In this document: piece by piece, positions 16,924-26,097 of the stretch | Position numbering within the stretch: the first letter of the stretch is position 1 | Layout: every line of letters starts with the position of its first letter | NCBI GenBank assembly: GCA_965284365.1 | Contig: OZ260079.1 | Span: 2,914,001 to 2,978,000 of the forward strand | DNA length: 64,000 nucleotides | Direction: 5' to 3' | Source: Phragmitibacter sp965284365 | Lineage (GTDB): Bacteria > Verrucomicrobiota > Verrucomicrobiia > Verrucomicrobiales > Verrucomicrobiaceae | Notes under the pieces: generated by a model | What the model saw: only the letters and a program-made list of their open reading frames with translations | Told to the model about the DNA's origin: nothing | Databases searched by the model: none | Made by a program: the position numbers and the translations under genes

Positions 16924-18141
16924 ATGCCAAAAAAGAGCATTCGCGACATTGACGTCACCGGCAAACGCTGCCTGGTCCGTGTGGACTTCAACGTGCCGCT
17001 GGACGACACCGATGCCGGCATGGTGATCACGGACGACACGCGCATCAAAGAGACGCTGCCAACCCTGAACTATCTGCTGGAGAAGGGGGCAAAGCTCATT
17101 CTGTGCAGCCACCTGGGCCGCCCGAAGGGCAAGAAAGATCCGAAGCAGTCCCTGAAGCCCGTAGCGGCCAAGTTGAGCGAGATGCTCGGTCGCCCTGTGG
17201 ATTTCGCGGACGACTGCGTCGGCCCGGAAGCCAAAGAAAAGGCGCTGGCGCTTGAGAATGGCGGTGTGCTGCTCTTGGAAAACGTGCGCTTCCATGCAGG
17301 TGAAGAAAAGAATGACACTGAACTCGCCAAGCAGATGGCTGATCTGGCTGAGGTCTATGTGAATGATGCTTTCGGCTCTGCGCACCGAGCGCATAGTTCC
17401 ACGGCTGGGGTGGCTTCCTACCTGCCGGCGGTTTCCGGTCTTCTCATGGAGAAGGAACTGACTTATCTGCATGACGAACTGGAAACCCCTGAGCGGCCTT
17501 TTGTGGTGATCCTCGGTGGCGCAAAAGTGAGCGACAAGATCAAGGTAATCGACCGTCTTCTGGACAAGGCTGACGCGATTCTGGTCGGTGGCGGCATGGC
17601 TTACACTTTCCATCTCGCCATGGGCAAGAAGATCGGGAAATCCCTCTGCGAGCCAGATAAGGTGGACGTGGCTAAAGCGGCGCTGGATAAGGCCGAGGCA
17701 AAGGGCGTGAAGCTGTTGTTGCCCGTGGACAACTTCATCGTGGAAGATCTGGATTTTGGCGGCAAGAAAGTTTCTCCTGGCAAATTCACGGAACCAAATG
17801 CGGGCATACCCGACGGCTGGGAAGGCGTGGACATCGGTCCCGAAACGACCAAGCTTTACGTGGGGGAACTGAAGTCTGCGAAGACGATCGTGTGGAACGG
17901 CCCCATGGGCGTGTTTGAAATTCCTGATTGTGCCAAGGGCACGTATGAAGTGGCAGACGCGGTGGCTGCAGCCACGGGGTCTGGCGCAAAAACCATCATC
18001 GGCGGTGGCGACAGCGTGAAAGCCGTCAAAAAGGCCGGTGTGGCCGACAAAGTTACCTTTATCTCCACAGGTGGCGGTGCGAGCCTGGAACTCCTTGAAG
18101 GCAAAGAACTGCCAGGCGTAGCGGCGCTGCAAGACAAATAG
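16924..18141 (+). CDS. pgk: Phosphoglycerate kinase
   Basis: Cytoplasmic glycolytic enzyme of 405 residues, transferring phosphate from 1,3-bisphosphoglycerate to ADP. Conserved features are RVDFNVPLDD near the N-terminus, LCSHLGRPKGK, LLLENVRFHAGEE, VNDAFGSAHRAHSST, ILGGAKVSDKI, VGGGMAYTF, VWNGPMGVFE and the C-terminal STGGGASLELLEGK. The length is typical. A long open frame on the opposite strand (16825-18150) is a shadow. It follows the gap terminator and precedes tpiA by about 110 bases, so pgk and tpiA may share a transcript. Confidence 0.97.
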   Translation: MPKKSIRDIDVTGKRCLVRVDFNVPLDDTDAGMVITDDTRIKETLPTLNYLLEKGAKLILCSHLGRPKGKKDPKQSLKPVAAKLSEMLGRPVDFADDCVGPEAKEKALALENGGVLLLENVRFHAGEEKNDTELAKQMADLAEVYVNDAFGSAHRAHSSTAGVASYLPAVSGLLMEKELTYLHDELETPERPFVVILGGAKVSDKIKVIDRLLDKADAILVGGGMAYTFHLAMGKKIGKSLCEPDKVDVAKAALDKAEAKGVKLLLPVDNFIVEDLDFGGKKVSPGKFTEPNAGIPDGWEGVDIGPETTKLYVGELKSAKTIVWNGPMGVFEIPDCAKGTYEVADAVAAATGSGAKTIIGGGDSVKAVKKAGVADKVTFISTGGGASLELLEGKELPGVAALQDK

Positions 18142-18252
18142 ATATCGCAACCAACCGGCGCTCTCCTCGCGTCACATCTTTGACCCAACTCACATCCTTA
18201 TTTACGAATCTCCGTAAAGTCCTCATTATAGCCAGCTACTCGATCAAACTCC

Positions 18253-19056
18253 ATGCCGCCTGTCTTTCGTAAGCCCATCGTTGCCGCCAACTGGAAAATG
18301 AACAATCCTCCCTCGGAGGCGGAGCGGTTCTTGCGTTCCTTCCTGCGGGTCGTGCCAGAGAAGTGCCCGGTTCAGGTGGTGGTGGCTCCTGCGTTTGTCT
18401 CTTTGCCCATTGCGTCGCAGTTGATGCAGGGCACGCGTGTGGACGTGGTGGAATTGGGAGCGCAGAACATGAGCCAGTTCCCCAGCGGAGCTTATACCGG
18501 TGAAATCAGCGCCATGATGCTGAAGGAGTGTGGCGTGCGTCACGTGATCCTCGGTCACAGCGAACGCCGGGCCATTTTCGGTGAAACGAATCAGATCGTG
18601 AACGCGAAGGTGCTGGCGGCATTGGAAGCACGTATACACCCAATTGTTTGCGTAGGTGAAACGCTGGAAGAGCGGGATGCTGGCAAGGTCGAGGAGATCC
18701 TGGAATCTCAAACTCGGGAGAGTCTGGCGAGTATTGGCTCACGCCGTCTGCTCGATGTAGTGATTGCCTATGAACCGGTCTGGGCCATCGGCACGGGTCG
18801 CACGGCTTCGCCGGAGCAGGCTCAGGAAGCACATGCGTTCATCCGCAAGGTGCTCGGCGAAATGTTCGACGAAGACACCGCGAAGAAGATCCGCATTCAA
18901 TACGGTGGCAGCGTGAAGCCCTCCAATATGAATGAACTCATCTCGCAACCCGATGTGGACGGCGCCCTGGTCGGCGGAGCGAGCCTGGAGAGCGGGATGT
19001 TCTTTGAGATCGTGAAGGCGGTCACGGATTACCTGCACGAGCAGAAGCTGGTTTAG
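18253..19056 (+). CDS. tpiA: Triosephosphate isomerase
   Basis: Cytoplasmic TIM-barrel enzyme of 267 residues, interconverting dihydroxyacetone phosphate and glyceraldehyde 3-phosphate. The N-terminus has the substrate-binding Asn-Lys region (AANWKMN). Catalytic H102 lies in LGHSERR and catalytic E174 in YEPVWAIGTGR, the family signature. The phosphate loop YGGSVKPSN and the end GALVGGASLE are present. The start ATG at 18253 gives a normal length. In many bacteria secG follows tpiA; here a hairpin follows and the next gene is on the opposite strand. Confidence 0.97.
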   Translation: MPPVFRKPIVAANWKMNNPPSEAERFLRSFLRVVPEKCPVQVVVAPAFVSLPIASQLMQGTRVDVVELGAQNMSQFPSGAYTGEISAMMLKECGVRHVILGHSERRAIFGETNQIVNAKVLAALEARIHPIVCVGETLEERDAGKVEEILESQTRESLASIGSRRLLDVVIAYEPVWAIGTGRTASPEQAQEAHAFIRKVLGEMFDEDTAKKIRIQYGGSVKPSNMNELISQPDVDGALVGGASLESGMFFEIVKAVTDYLHEQKLV

Positions 19057-19071
19057 TTTCTGGGTGTCGCC

Positions 19072-19088
19072 AACGGAGCCACTCCGTT
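19072..19088 (+). terminator. Hairpin downstream of tpiA
   Basis: A perfect 7-base inverted repeat AACGGAG/CTCCGTT with a 3-base loop lies 15 bases past the tpiA stop. It has no T-run, so it may be a weak terminator, an mRNA-stabilising hairpin, or a Rho-dependent pause site. Confidence 0.4.
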
Positions 19089-19240
19089 AGAGTTGTTAGA
19101 TTGTTGGGTGAAGTTGCGACTGTGAGCAGGCGCAACCCTTTTTACTTAACTGATGGGAGCACTGCGTTGGACGGGTTGGTCTTATAGTACAATTAGGCGC
19201 GATGGAATGGATTGCGCTTTGGGAGAGCAGGTTGAAACCT

Positions 19241-20779
19241 TTACTTCTCCCGCTCAAGGAACTTGGGGTTGGAGGCCCAGGTCCAGTCGCCTGCCAAGGT
19301 GCTCTTTTTGGCAATGAGACCTCCCTCATCTTTTAGATTCCATGCGATGGAATAGAGCAGGTAGTCTCGGTCGCTTTTTTTGATGTAGCGCATGGGCTCG
19401 CCATTGACGGGATCGAAGGGTTTTGATCCTCCGGGTAGGAATGCAGAGATGGCATCCAGATTCTCTGGCACATGACCGTGACGCAATTTGTAGCGCTCGA
19501 TCGCACACCACAAGGTGGCCTGATGAGCCATGGCTTGGCGGCCAGCCGTCCGGACCGCATTCCATTCGTAACTTTCAGAGGCTTCCGAAAATTGGGATAA
19601 TAGGGAGAACGGCCCTGCCTGCGCGGCGAGATCATGGATGCACGATTTTATCCGCCCTACTGATGCCGGCGTGGTCCGATTTGTACGCCATTCGCGCAAT
19701 ATCGGTAGAGTTTGAACCCGAAAGCCTTGCAGCATCGCCACTTCGGCCAGTTGCCACCCACGCGGTCTGTAGGCTACGGCACTTGTCCATAGATCGGTGA
19801 CGTGTTTGTTGGAGCCAAGAAATCCAAGGGCCTTGGGTGGCGGTATTATGAAGTTCATCCTTATCTGTTCAGCATCCAGCGTCTTGAGCCACGCTGCACC
19901 GTGCACATGCACCTGACGGAGGGTGGATTCGAACTCCTTAGCACTGATCCCAATCACGGTCTCCTGCAATTCCTGAAGTTGGAAATCATTGAGCGATAGC
20001 ATGCCCAGCGAATCCTGCCAGATGCGAAAGGTTGTTAGGTCCAACACGGTTGCATACGAATAACCATTGAGGGAATAAAGTTGCCGGTGGGCTACGAGGC
20101 CCAAGCGCATCAAGGTGACCATTCCCTGAACATATTCTGAAGCGTCTCCCCTAGCAGCGCAGGCCAAAATGTAAGGGCGTTGTAGCTCGGCGAAATCGCC
20201 GAGGATGGGTAGATGGCTATGGATGGGAATGGAGGTGGCGCTGAGTTCCGTCGGCCAGTGACATTGAGGTCGTTGCAGGGCCAACCGGATTTCATGCTTT
20301 TCATCATCCCACCGTGAGAAAATTTTCAACATGGTGTGTTCGGGCTTTTTTGAGGGAGCCATGTCACCCGAAATATCGGGCAGCAACGCCCGTCTCAGAA
20401 AGATTTCCCATTCAGCGAGATGACTCAGATCATCTGGACTGATCGCCTTGTTCTTAGGCTGCTGGATGCGCTCAGGTTGTTTTCCGGGTGCCCTCTGTTT
20501 TTTAGCTGAATACAGAACGGCATTCCAGGCACCGAGTCGTGTGGCTTCGGTACTTTGGCCAGTAAAAAGCTCTGCGAAAATTGGAGCGGCGGCGATGTTC
20601 AGTTCATCTGGCACCGGCCTAATGACTTCGCTGAGTTCCAAGGGCTCACCCATGCCACGCAAGGCCGCATTGGATTTTTCCAGCATGCGGGCGCCGCGCC
20701 AGTTTTCCTCCCACCAGAGGCCGGTGATGAGTAAGGCAAAGGCAAGGGGAATCCCGATGAGCCAACGCCGCCACTTCAT
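19241..20779 (-). CDS. Membrane-anchored hypothetical protein
   Basis: A 512-residue protein that I cannot name. One N-terminal membrane helix (about 7-23) follows a basic start (MKWRRW), and the rest is predicted outside the cytoplasm. The body is mainly helical without known catalytic motifs. The C-terminal part (about 430-500) has a pattern seen in several verrucomicrobial hypothetical proteins and reminiscent of pseudopilin ends: IERYKLRHGHVPENLDAI, DPVNGEPMRYI, YLLYSIAWNLKDEGG. It sits alone, convergent with tpiA and just upstream of the MacB-like permease gene on the same strand (about 50 bases), though a shared role is not obvious. Confidence 0.6.
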   Translation of the reverse strand: MKWRRWLIGIPLAFALLITGLWWEENWRGARMLEKSNAALRGMGEPLELSEVIRPVPDELNIAAAPIFAELFTGQSTEATRLGAWNAVLYSAKKQRAPGKQPERIQQPKNKAISPDDLSHLAEWEIFLRRALLPDISGDMAPSKKPEHTMLKIFSRWDDEKHEIRLALQRPQCHWPTELSATSIPIHSHLPILGDFAELQRPYILACAARGDASEYVQGMVTLMRLGLVAHRQLYSLNGYSYATVLDLTTFRIWQDSLGMLSLNDFQLQELQETVIGISAKEFESTLRQVHVHGAAWLKTLDAEQIRMNFIIPPPKALGFLGSNKHVTDLWTSAVAYRPRGWQLAEVAMLQGFRVQTLPILREWRTNRTTPASVGRIKSCIHDLAAQAGPFSLLSQFSEASESYEWNAVRTAGRQAMAHQATLWCAIERYKLRHGHVPENLDAISAFLPGGSKPFDPVNGEPMRYIKKSDRDYLLYSIAWNLKDEGGLIAKKSTLAGDWTWASNPKFLEREK

Positions 20780-20831
20780 GTGGTATTAACTATGGCGGTT
20801 TGGCCTAGGCAAGTCCAGATGCTTTCAGGCA

Positions 20832-22049
20832 TCACTCATACCGCAACGCATCAATCGGATCCAACGCCGCAGCTTTTCGCGCAGGATACAGACCGAAGAA
20901 GACTCCCACAGCAGCGCTGAAGACAAAGGAGATGACGACGGCTGAGGTGGAGACCTGCGTGGGCCAACTGGCGACGCGAGAGAGGATCTCGGCAGTACTG
21001 TATCCTAACAAGATACCGATGACACCGCCCAGTGAACTGAGAGTAACGGCTTCAATGAGGAATTGCAGCATGATGTCAGCGCCATGGGCGCCAACGGCCA
21101 TGCGGATGCCGATCTCGCGGGTGCGCTCGGTAACACTCACCAGCATAATATTCATGATGCCGATGCCGCCGACGATGAGCGAGACGCTCGCAATAGAACC
21201 GAGAAGCACGGTCAGGATGCGCGAAGTGGCGGTGGCCATCTCCGCGATTTCATCCTGGGTCCGGACGTGGAAATCATCATCGCGGCCTTCACCGATGCGG
21301 TGACGTTGCCGAAGCAGTTGGGTGATTTGCTCCTGAGCCATGGAGGTTTCTTCGCGGCTGCGGGCCTGGGCATTGATCATGCGCAGACGGGAGTCACCAG
21401 AGACGCGCTTCATCTGGGTGGTGTAAGGAATGATGAGCGTATCATCCTGGTCCGAGCCCATGAGAGACATGCCCTTCGAGCGCAGCAGGCCGATGATGAT
21501 GAAGGGGACATTGCGGACTCGCACCGTTTTGCCAATGGGGCTTTCATCACCAAATAGCTGGCCCGCTGTGGTCTTGCCGATCAGGGCCACTTTGGCTGCG
21601 CCACGAACCTCATTTTCCGTAAAATTCACGCCCTCAGCAAGAGGCCACTGACGCATATCGAGATATTGGACAGAGGCACCCAGGATCGCACAGTTCCAGT
21701 TCTGATTGCCATAGGCGACCTGACGGGTGTTGCGCACTTCCGGGCTCACAGCGCCGACACTCGGGATTTCACGTTCAATGGCGAGGGCGTCCTCCACGGT
21801 AAGCGTGCTGGAGCTTCCCCAACCACCCCGACTACCACTGCTGTTGGAGCTGCCGCTGAAGACCAGCAGCATGTTTTCGCCAATGCTGGCGATTTGCCCC
21901 TCCACCTGAGCGCGCGCTCCGTTGCCAATGCCGACCATGGCGATAACCGCGCCGACACCAATAATGATGCCGAGCATGGTGAGAATGCTGCGCATCTTGT
22001 TCCGGCGCAGGGCGCGGGCCGCGATGCGGAAGGTCGGGAAGATCTTCAT
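20832..22049 (-). CDS. MacB-like ABC transporter permease (FtsX family)
   Basis: A 405-residue inner-membrane permease of the MacB/FtsX type. One N-terminal membrane helix (about 20-42; ILTMLGIIIGVGAVIAM) leads to a large periplasmic MacB-type core domain (about 45-250). The FtsX domain follows with three membrane helices (about 280-400; GSIASVSLIVGGIGIMNIML, REIGIRMAVGA, LYPARKAAALDPIDALRYE). The end is a classic permease C-terminus. The ATPase usually encoded beside it is not in the window; the neighbours are a hypothetical protein and a DUF4112 gene. Such permeases export peptides, siderophores or lipoproteins, so the cargo is unknown. Confidence 0.9.
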   Translation of the reverse strand: MKIFPTFRIAARALRRNKMRSILTMLGIIIGVGAVIAMVGIGNGARAQVEGQIASIGENMLLVFSGSSNSSGSRGGWGSSSTLTVEDALAIEREIPSVGAVSPEVRNTRQVAYGNQNWNCAILGASVQYLDMRQWPLAEGVNFTENEVRGAAKVALIGKTTAGQLFGDESPIGKTVRVRNVPFIIIGLLRSKGMSLMGSDQDDTLIIPYTTQMKRVSGDSRLRMINAQARSREETSMAQEQITQLLRQRHRIGEGRDDDFHVRTQDEIAEMATATSRILTVLLGSIASVSLIVGGIGIMNIMLVSVTERTREIGIRMAVGAHGADIMLQFLIEAVTLSSLGGVIGILLGYSTAEILSRVASWPTQVSTSAVVISFVFSAAVGVFFGLYPARKAAALDPIDALRYE

Positions 22050-22084
22050 GTGACGCGATGCAATACGATGCGGAGTGCCGCAGT

Positions 22085-22645
22085 CTAGGCCCCTGACATC
22101 ACTTTCTTCACAAAAGCATACACAGTCGAGGCAATGAGAATCCAGATGCTGATCCAGGCGATAAGCAGCGCGAGCCAGACAGCGACAAATCCGACGACGA
22201 AGAGTCGGCTGGTGCGTTTCACCGCAGCCCGCTCGCCAGTATTCCAGCGTCGGATGAGAGCGAGGTTTCGCGAGTTCGACTTAAACCAAGCCGAGAAGAT
22301 GTCGCCAATGACGGGGATAGTGCCGACAGCGTCATTGATAAGGAGGTTTCCGCCCATGCGGATGAGGACGGAGAGCGGGAGACGATTGCGCACACCTTCC
22401 ATGACGAGCACCAAGCCGGTGCTGGAGGCAAGAAAGTCGCCAACGCCAGGAACGAGGCCAATGATGGGATCCAGCCCAATGCGGAAATTCGTGCCGGGGA
22501 TGCGGATGAAGTCATCCATCCACCTGGCAATGATACGGGAAGTCTCGGAGGCGTTGTCCGCCTGCGGCCCGCTGGGGGCGCGGCCTTTGCCATCTGGTGG
22601 CAAGACGGTGGCTTCGGCTTCAATGACTGGCTTCTCTTCTGGCAT
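22085..22645 (-). CDS. DUF4112 domain membrane protein
   Basis: A 186-residue protein of unknown function with the DUF4112 signature. The domain (about 40-140) has RWMDDFIRIPGTNFRIGLDPIIGLVPGVGD, here seen as shorter blocks FIRIPGT, GLDPIIGLVPGVGD, LLINDAVGTIPVIGD and WFKSNSRN. A hydrophobic C-terminal segment (about 152-182) predicts at least one membrane helix. I prefer the ATG at 22645 over a GTG at 22684. It is 35 bases upstream of the MacB-like permease gene and on the same strand, so the two are probably co-transcribed. Confidence 0.82.
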   Translation of the reverse strand: MPEEKPVIEAEATVLPPDGKGRAPSGPQADNASETSRIIARWMDDFIRIPGTNFRIGLDPIIGLVPGVGDFLASSTGLVLVMEGVRNRLPLSVLIRMGGNLLINDAVGTIPVIGDIFSAWFKSNSRNLALIRRWNTGERAAVKRTSRLFVVGFVAVWLALLIAWISIWILIASTVYAFVKKVMSGA

Positions 22646-22751
22646 GATGGTAGTTGTCGGATCAGCCGGACGGCTGATCGGCACAAGTTAGAATCACCGG
22701 AAGAGAAAGTGTTGCGTGTATTTTGCGGGCGAATTGCCCGCAATGGCCCAA

Positions 22752-24650
22752 TTAGCTCGTTTTTCCGGGAAGCTCGATGAGCATCTGGGAGTTATTAGGA
22801 GAGCGCTCCATAAGTGTAATGACACGCTGGATGGCCTCCATCGGCTTGTGACCCGCCAGACCGCGACGCAACATGTGGATCTTTTCCATTTGGAAAGCAG
22901 GCAGGAGCAGCTCCTCACGGCGGGTGCCGGAGCGGAAGATGTTTACCGCCGGGTAGATGTATTGCTCAGCGATCTTGCGATCGAGCACGAGTTCGAGATT
23001 CCCTGTGCCTTTAAACTCTTGGAAGATCAGGTCGTCCATGCGGCTGTTGGTCTCGATCAAAGCTGTGGCCAAAATCGTAAGCGAACCGGCGTCGCGGGTA
23101 TTGCGCGCCGCAGCGAAAATCCGGCGAGGCATCTCCAAAGCACCCACACCAACGCCGCCACTCATGATGGCGCCGCCCTTTTGCGCGTTATTAAAGGCAC
23201 GACCGAGGCGCGTGATGCTGTCCATGAGAATGAACACATGCTGGCCTGCTTCGACTAGCCGCTTCGCACGCTCGATGGCGAACATCGCGATGCGGATATG
23301 GCTCTTGTTGTCGTTGTCGTTCGAACTGGCGTAGATCTCCGCATTAGGCAGGACGCGGCGGAATTCGGTCACTTCTTCCGGGCGCTCATCCACCAGCAGG
23401 ATCATGAGGTGCGTAGAGGGATGATTTTCGGTGACTGCCTCCGCGATGTGCTGGAGGAGCGTGGTCTTGCCTGCGCGCGGAGGAGCAACGATCAACCCAC
23501 GCTGGCCACGACCTACTGGGGTGATGAGATCGATGACGCGTGTGGTAAGGCGATCCGGCCGGGTTTCCAGCTGGATACGCTTGTTGGGATTCACAGCCTT
23601 GAGTTCTTCGAAGAGAGGCAAGTGACGGATTTTTTCCGGATCCAAGCCATTGACCTCAATGATCTTTGTCACTTGCGGGCCACGATGACCATCCTGCTGC
23701 ACACCTTTGACCATGACGCCTTCGCGCAGACCAAGATTACGGATCAATTCGGGCGAAACCCAGGGATCTTGGGGGATCGGAGCATATTGACGGGATTTCT
23801 GGCGAAGAAAGCCATAACCCTTGGGTGTAAGCTCTAGGATGCCTTCTGTCGGCTCCGGGGGACCAAGGGGCTTTTCCACTGGGGGTTGGGCTTGATAGCC
23901 GCCCTGACCTTGAGCCTGGCCGGAAGGGCCACCGTTTGGTTGGCGGTCACGATCGCGATCACGATCTCCGCCCCGCTCACGGTCGCGGTGGTCACGATCT
24001 CTGTCCCGGCGATTCTTCCATTTGTTGCCGTGTCGGAAGTCCCGGTCTCGGTCGCGTGGAGGCCGTGCGTAATCTTGTTGTCCCGGCGCAGAACCGGGGG
24101 CCGGAGCCGGCGCTGGGCCGACTGGGCGGGGCGCTGGAGCGTATGCTGGGGCAGCAGAAGGCGAAGTCTGGGATTCTGAACTAGGGGCGTGCGTCAGAGC
24201 CGCAGCAGGAGCGCTTGCCGTCGTTTCAACAGGCGCTGACACTGCTACGGGAGCCGGGGCGGGTGCAGGCGCTTGCGCTACTGCGGCAGGAGCGGCGGGC
24301 TCTTGGCGGACCTCCACAATAACTGGAGCTGGAGCGGGAGCAGGTTTAGGCTCCGGCGAGGAAGCAGGCTCGGCTGAGACGGCTTTCACGGCAGCGCCGT
24401 TTTTGCTTTTGGCGGTGGCGCGGGCCTTGGGCCGGGCAGGTGGCATATCAAGACTCAACTCTTCCGCAGGTGGTGGGGCTGCTGCCGCTTTCTTCGCCGC
24501 TGTCTTGCGCGCAGGAGCGGCTTTCTTGGCTGGAACCTTTTTGGCGACCGGGCGCTTTTTCAAGGCAGTCGAGCGCTTTTCTTCGGGCGCTGGAGGAAAG
24601 GGAGTGTCCACGGAAAAGGTGGGGGGGGCTAGAAGAGTGTCTTCAATCAT
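22752..24650 (-). CDS. rho: Transcription termination factor Rho with long N-terminal extension
   Basis: Hexameric RNA helicase of 632 residues that ends Rho-dependent transcription. The first 240 or so residues are low complexity: Lys/Ala-rich (AKKVPAKKAAPARKTAAKK), then Pro/Ala-rich, then Arg/Asp-rich (RDRDRDHRDRERGGDRDRD) and Gly/Gln-rich. After that comes the RNA-binding domain (GILELTPKGYGFLR) and the RecA-type ATPase with Walker A APPRAGKTTLL (K395), LVDERPEEVTEF and DSITRLGRAFN. An ATG at 24650 is preferred to the TTG at 24683. The extension resembles those in actinobacterial and Bacteroidota Rho proteins and may aid RNA binding or phase separation. It follows the YebC-family gene on the same strand. 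Confidence 0.95.
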   Translation of the reverse strand: MIEDTLLAPPTFSVDTPFPPAPEEKRSTALKKRPVAKKVPAKKAAPARKTAAKKAAAAPPPAEELSLDMPPARPKARATAKSKNGAAVKAVSAEPASSPEPKPAPAPAPVIVEVRQEPAAPAAVAQAPAPAPAPVAVSAPVETTASAPAAALTHAPSSESQTSPSAAPAYAPAPRPVGPAPAPAPGSAPGQQDYARPPRDRDRDFRHGNKWKNRRDRDRDHRDRERGGDRDRDRDRQPNGGPSGQAQGQGGYQAQPPVEKPLGPPEPTEGILELTPKGYGFLRQKSRQYAPIPQDPWVSPELIRNLGLREGVMVKGVQQDGHRGPQVTKIIEVNGLDPEKIRHLPLFEELKAVNPNKRIQLETRPDRLTTRVIDLITPVGRGQRGLIVAPPRAGKTTLLQHIAEAVTENHPSTHLMILLVDERPEEVTEFRRVLPNAEIYASSNDNDNKSHIRIAMFAIERAKRLVEAGQHVFILMDSITRLGRAFNNAQKGGAIMSGGVGVGALEMPRRIFAAARNTRDAGSLTILATALIETNSRMDDLIFQEFKGTGNLELVLDRKIAEQYIYPAVNIFRSGTRREELLLPAFQMEKIHMLRRGLAGHKPMEAIQRVITLMERSPNNSQMLIELPGKTS

Positions 24651-24691
24651 GGAGGCTGACAGATCGGTTGGCGCGTGGCTCAAAACAGGAG

Positions 24692-25441
24692 TTAGTTGAG
24701 ACTGGCGGCGACATCATCAGGGATGTCGAAATTGGCGTGGACGTGCTGCGTATCATCGTAGTCGTCCAGCGCGTCATAGAGTTTGAGCAGGGATTGCGCA
24801 GTTCCCACATCCGTCAGCGTGACGGTGGTGGAAGGCTGATAAATGAGTTGGGTGGTTTTGGGAGAAACGCCTTTGGCTTGAAGAGCGGAACTAACCGCGA
24901 AAAGCTGATCAACAGACGTGTAGATGACCCATTCGCCATCTTCATGAGTGATGTCATCCGCGCCCGCTTCCAGGGCAAGTTCCGTGACGGCATCTTCCGT
25001 CAGACCAGCATCAGGGATCCGGATTTCACCAAGGCGGTTGAACAAATAGGCTACGCTGCCGGCATCGGCGAAGATGCCATGGTTCTTACCCATGATGACC
25101 TTCAGGTCGTTGACGGAGCGGTTGCGGTTGTCCGTCACCACTTCGATGAGCATGGCCACACCACCAGGGCCGTAGCCTTCGTAGACGATTTCTTCCAGGC
25201 TCGCGCCTTCGAGTTCTCCCGCGCCCTTTTTGATGGCGCGGTCAATATTGTCCCCAGGCATGTTCTGGGCACGAGCACTGAAGATGGCCGCACGAAGGCG
25301 GGCATTGAGTTCGGGATTGGAGCCGCCAAGTCTGGAGGCAATGGTAAGTTCCTTGCTCAATTTGCTGAAAACCTTGCCTCGTTTGGCATCAACGACGGCT
25401 TTGATGTGCTTAACCTTCGACCATTTGTTGTGGCCTGCCAT
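24692..25441 (-). CDS. YebC/PmpR-family protein
   Basis: A 249-residue cytoplasmic protein of the YebC/TACO1 family, known either as DNA-binding regulators or as factors that help ribosomes through difficult stretches. It opens with the hallmark MAGHNKWSKVKHIK, followed by DAKRGKVFSKLSKE, NARLRAAIFSARAQNMP, YEGYGPGGVAMLIE and TDNRNRSVNDLK. The length is standard. The ATG at 25441 is clear because the conserved start begins there; the frame extends 82 codons upstream without meaning. Downstream is rho, about 40 bases away from its ATG, on the same strand, so they may be co-transcribed. Confidence 0.95.
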   Translation of the reverse strand: MAGHNKWSKVKHIKAVVDAKRGKVFSKLSKELTIASRLGGSNPELNARLRAAIFSARAQNMPGDNIDRAIKKGAGELEGASLEEIVYEGYGPGGVAMLIEVVTDNRNRSVNDLKVIMGKNHGIFADAGSVAYLFNRLGEIRIPDAGLTEDAVTELALEAGADDITHEDGEWVIYTSVDQLFAVSSALQAKGVSPKTTQLIYQPSTTVTLTDVGTAQSLLKLYDALDDYDDTQHVHANFDIPDDVAASLN

Positions 25442-25791
25442 GATGGATGGAAAATGCTGGTGGGTGAAATGGGAGTGTGCCAGGGCGCACCTGGGGAACA
25501 GCTGCCTGAGCAATGTCTGACTTTCTCCGGTGAGCGTATTTCCTCGCGAAACAGGTCGCCAGAGGATGGGTGCGCGGGGGCCGAGGGAAAGAAACGAACC
25601 GTTGTGCGGAAAGCAGCGTTGTTCACGCGTTGGGGCTTGCGAGCCCGTCAACGAAGGAAGTGTGAATGAGAACTGCGCTGCGTGCAACCACTTTTCTTAG
25701 CCGTAACAAGGAGCGCGCACCGTTTTAGGTTGATTCTTCAAGAAGGAGGTGGGATTCTCCGCACACATTTTTTCCAAACCAGCCATTTCTC
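25442..25791. other. Intergenic region between divergent yebC and basic-protein genes
   Basis: About 350 bases without a gene. It should hold the two divergent promoters. A strong Shine-Dalgarno-like AAGGAGG at 25743-25749 lies some 42 bases before the ATG of the Lys/Arg-rich gene, too far for that start. A short GGAG/CTCC complement (25745-25760) might fold over it. No conserved peptide is encoded behind it in any frame. Confidence 0.4.
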
Positions 25792-26061
25792 ATGGGACAG
25801 CAAACTAAAAAATACGTCAAACGCCGCCGCCGGAAGGCCTACATCACCCGCAAAAAAGCGCTCGCCAAGCAGGGCGTAGTGCGCAAAGCCTCCCGCTCCA
25901 AAGCATCTGAGCCTGAGAAGAAGGCTGCGGCTGGTCCTGCCAAGAAAGCTGCAGCGAAAAAGAGCACGAAGGTGCCCTCCGCCAAGAAAACTGCAGCCAC
26001 TGCGCCCGCCGTCGAGCCTGTGGTGGAAGAAACCACCACGCCCCCTGCTGCCGAGGAGTAA
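25792..26061 (+). CDS. Small Lys/Arg/Ala-rich basic protein
   Basis: An 89-residue protein. The first 40 residues are strongly basic (YVKRRRRKAYITRKKALAK), reminiscent of ribosome-bound or nucleic acid-binding peptides. The middle (about 41-67) is a Lys/Ala/Pro repeat like bacterial histone H1-type tails (EKKAAAGPAKKAAAKKS). The end is acidic (about 75-89). I do not recognise a named family. It is probably a nucleic acid-associated protein. It has its own strong terminator and is flanked by divergent and convergent genes, so it is a single-gene unit. Confidence 0.65.
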   Translation: MGQQTKKYVKRRRRKAYITRKKALAKQGVVRKASRSKASEPEKKAAAGPAKKAAAKKSTKVPSAKKTAATAPAVEPVVEETTTPPAAEE

Positions 26062-26097
26062 GATACTCTGGCTTCATCCAACATCTTTACAGACATG

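Noticed and set aside
16825..18150. 441-codon frame antisense to pgk
   Set aside because: Mirror of a highly conserved gene; His/Arg/Gln-rich translation typical of shadow frames.
23886..24184. Frames antisense to the Rho low-complexity extension
   Set aside because: Arise from the repetitive Arg/Asp and Pro/Ala codons of Rho.
24440..25669. 409-codon frame antisense to the rho start and yebC
   Set aside because: Overlaps conserved YebC coding sequence and has no motif of its own.
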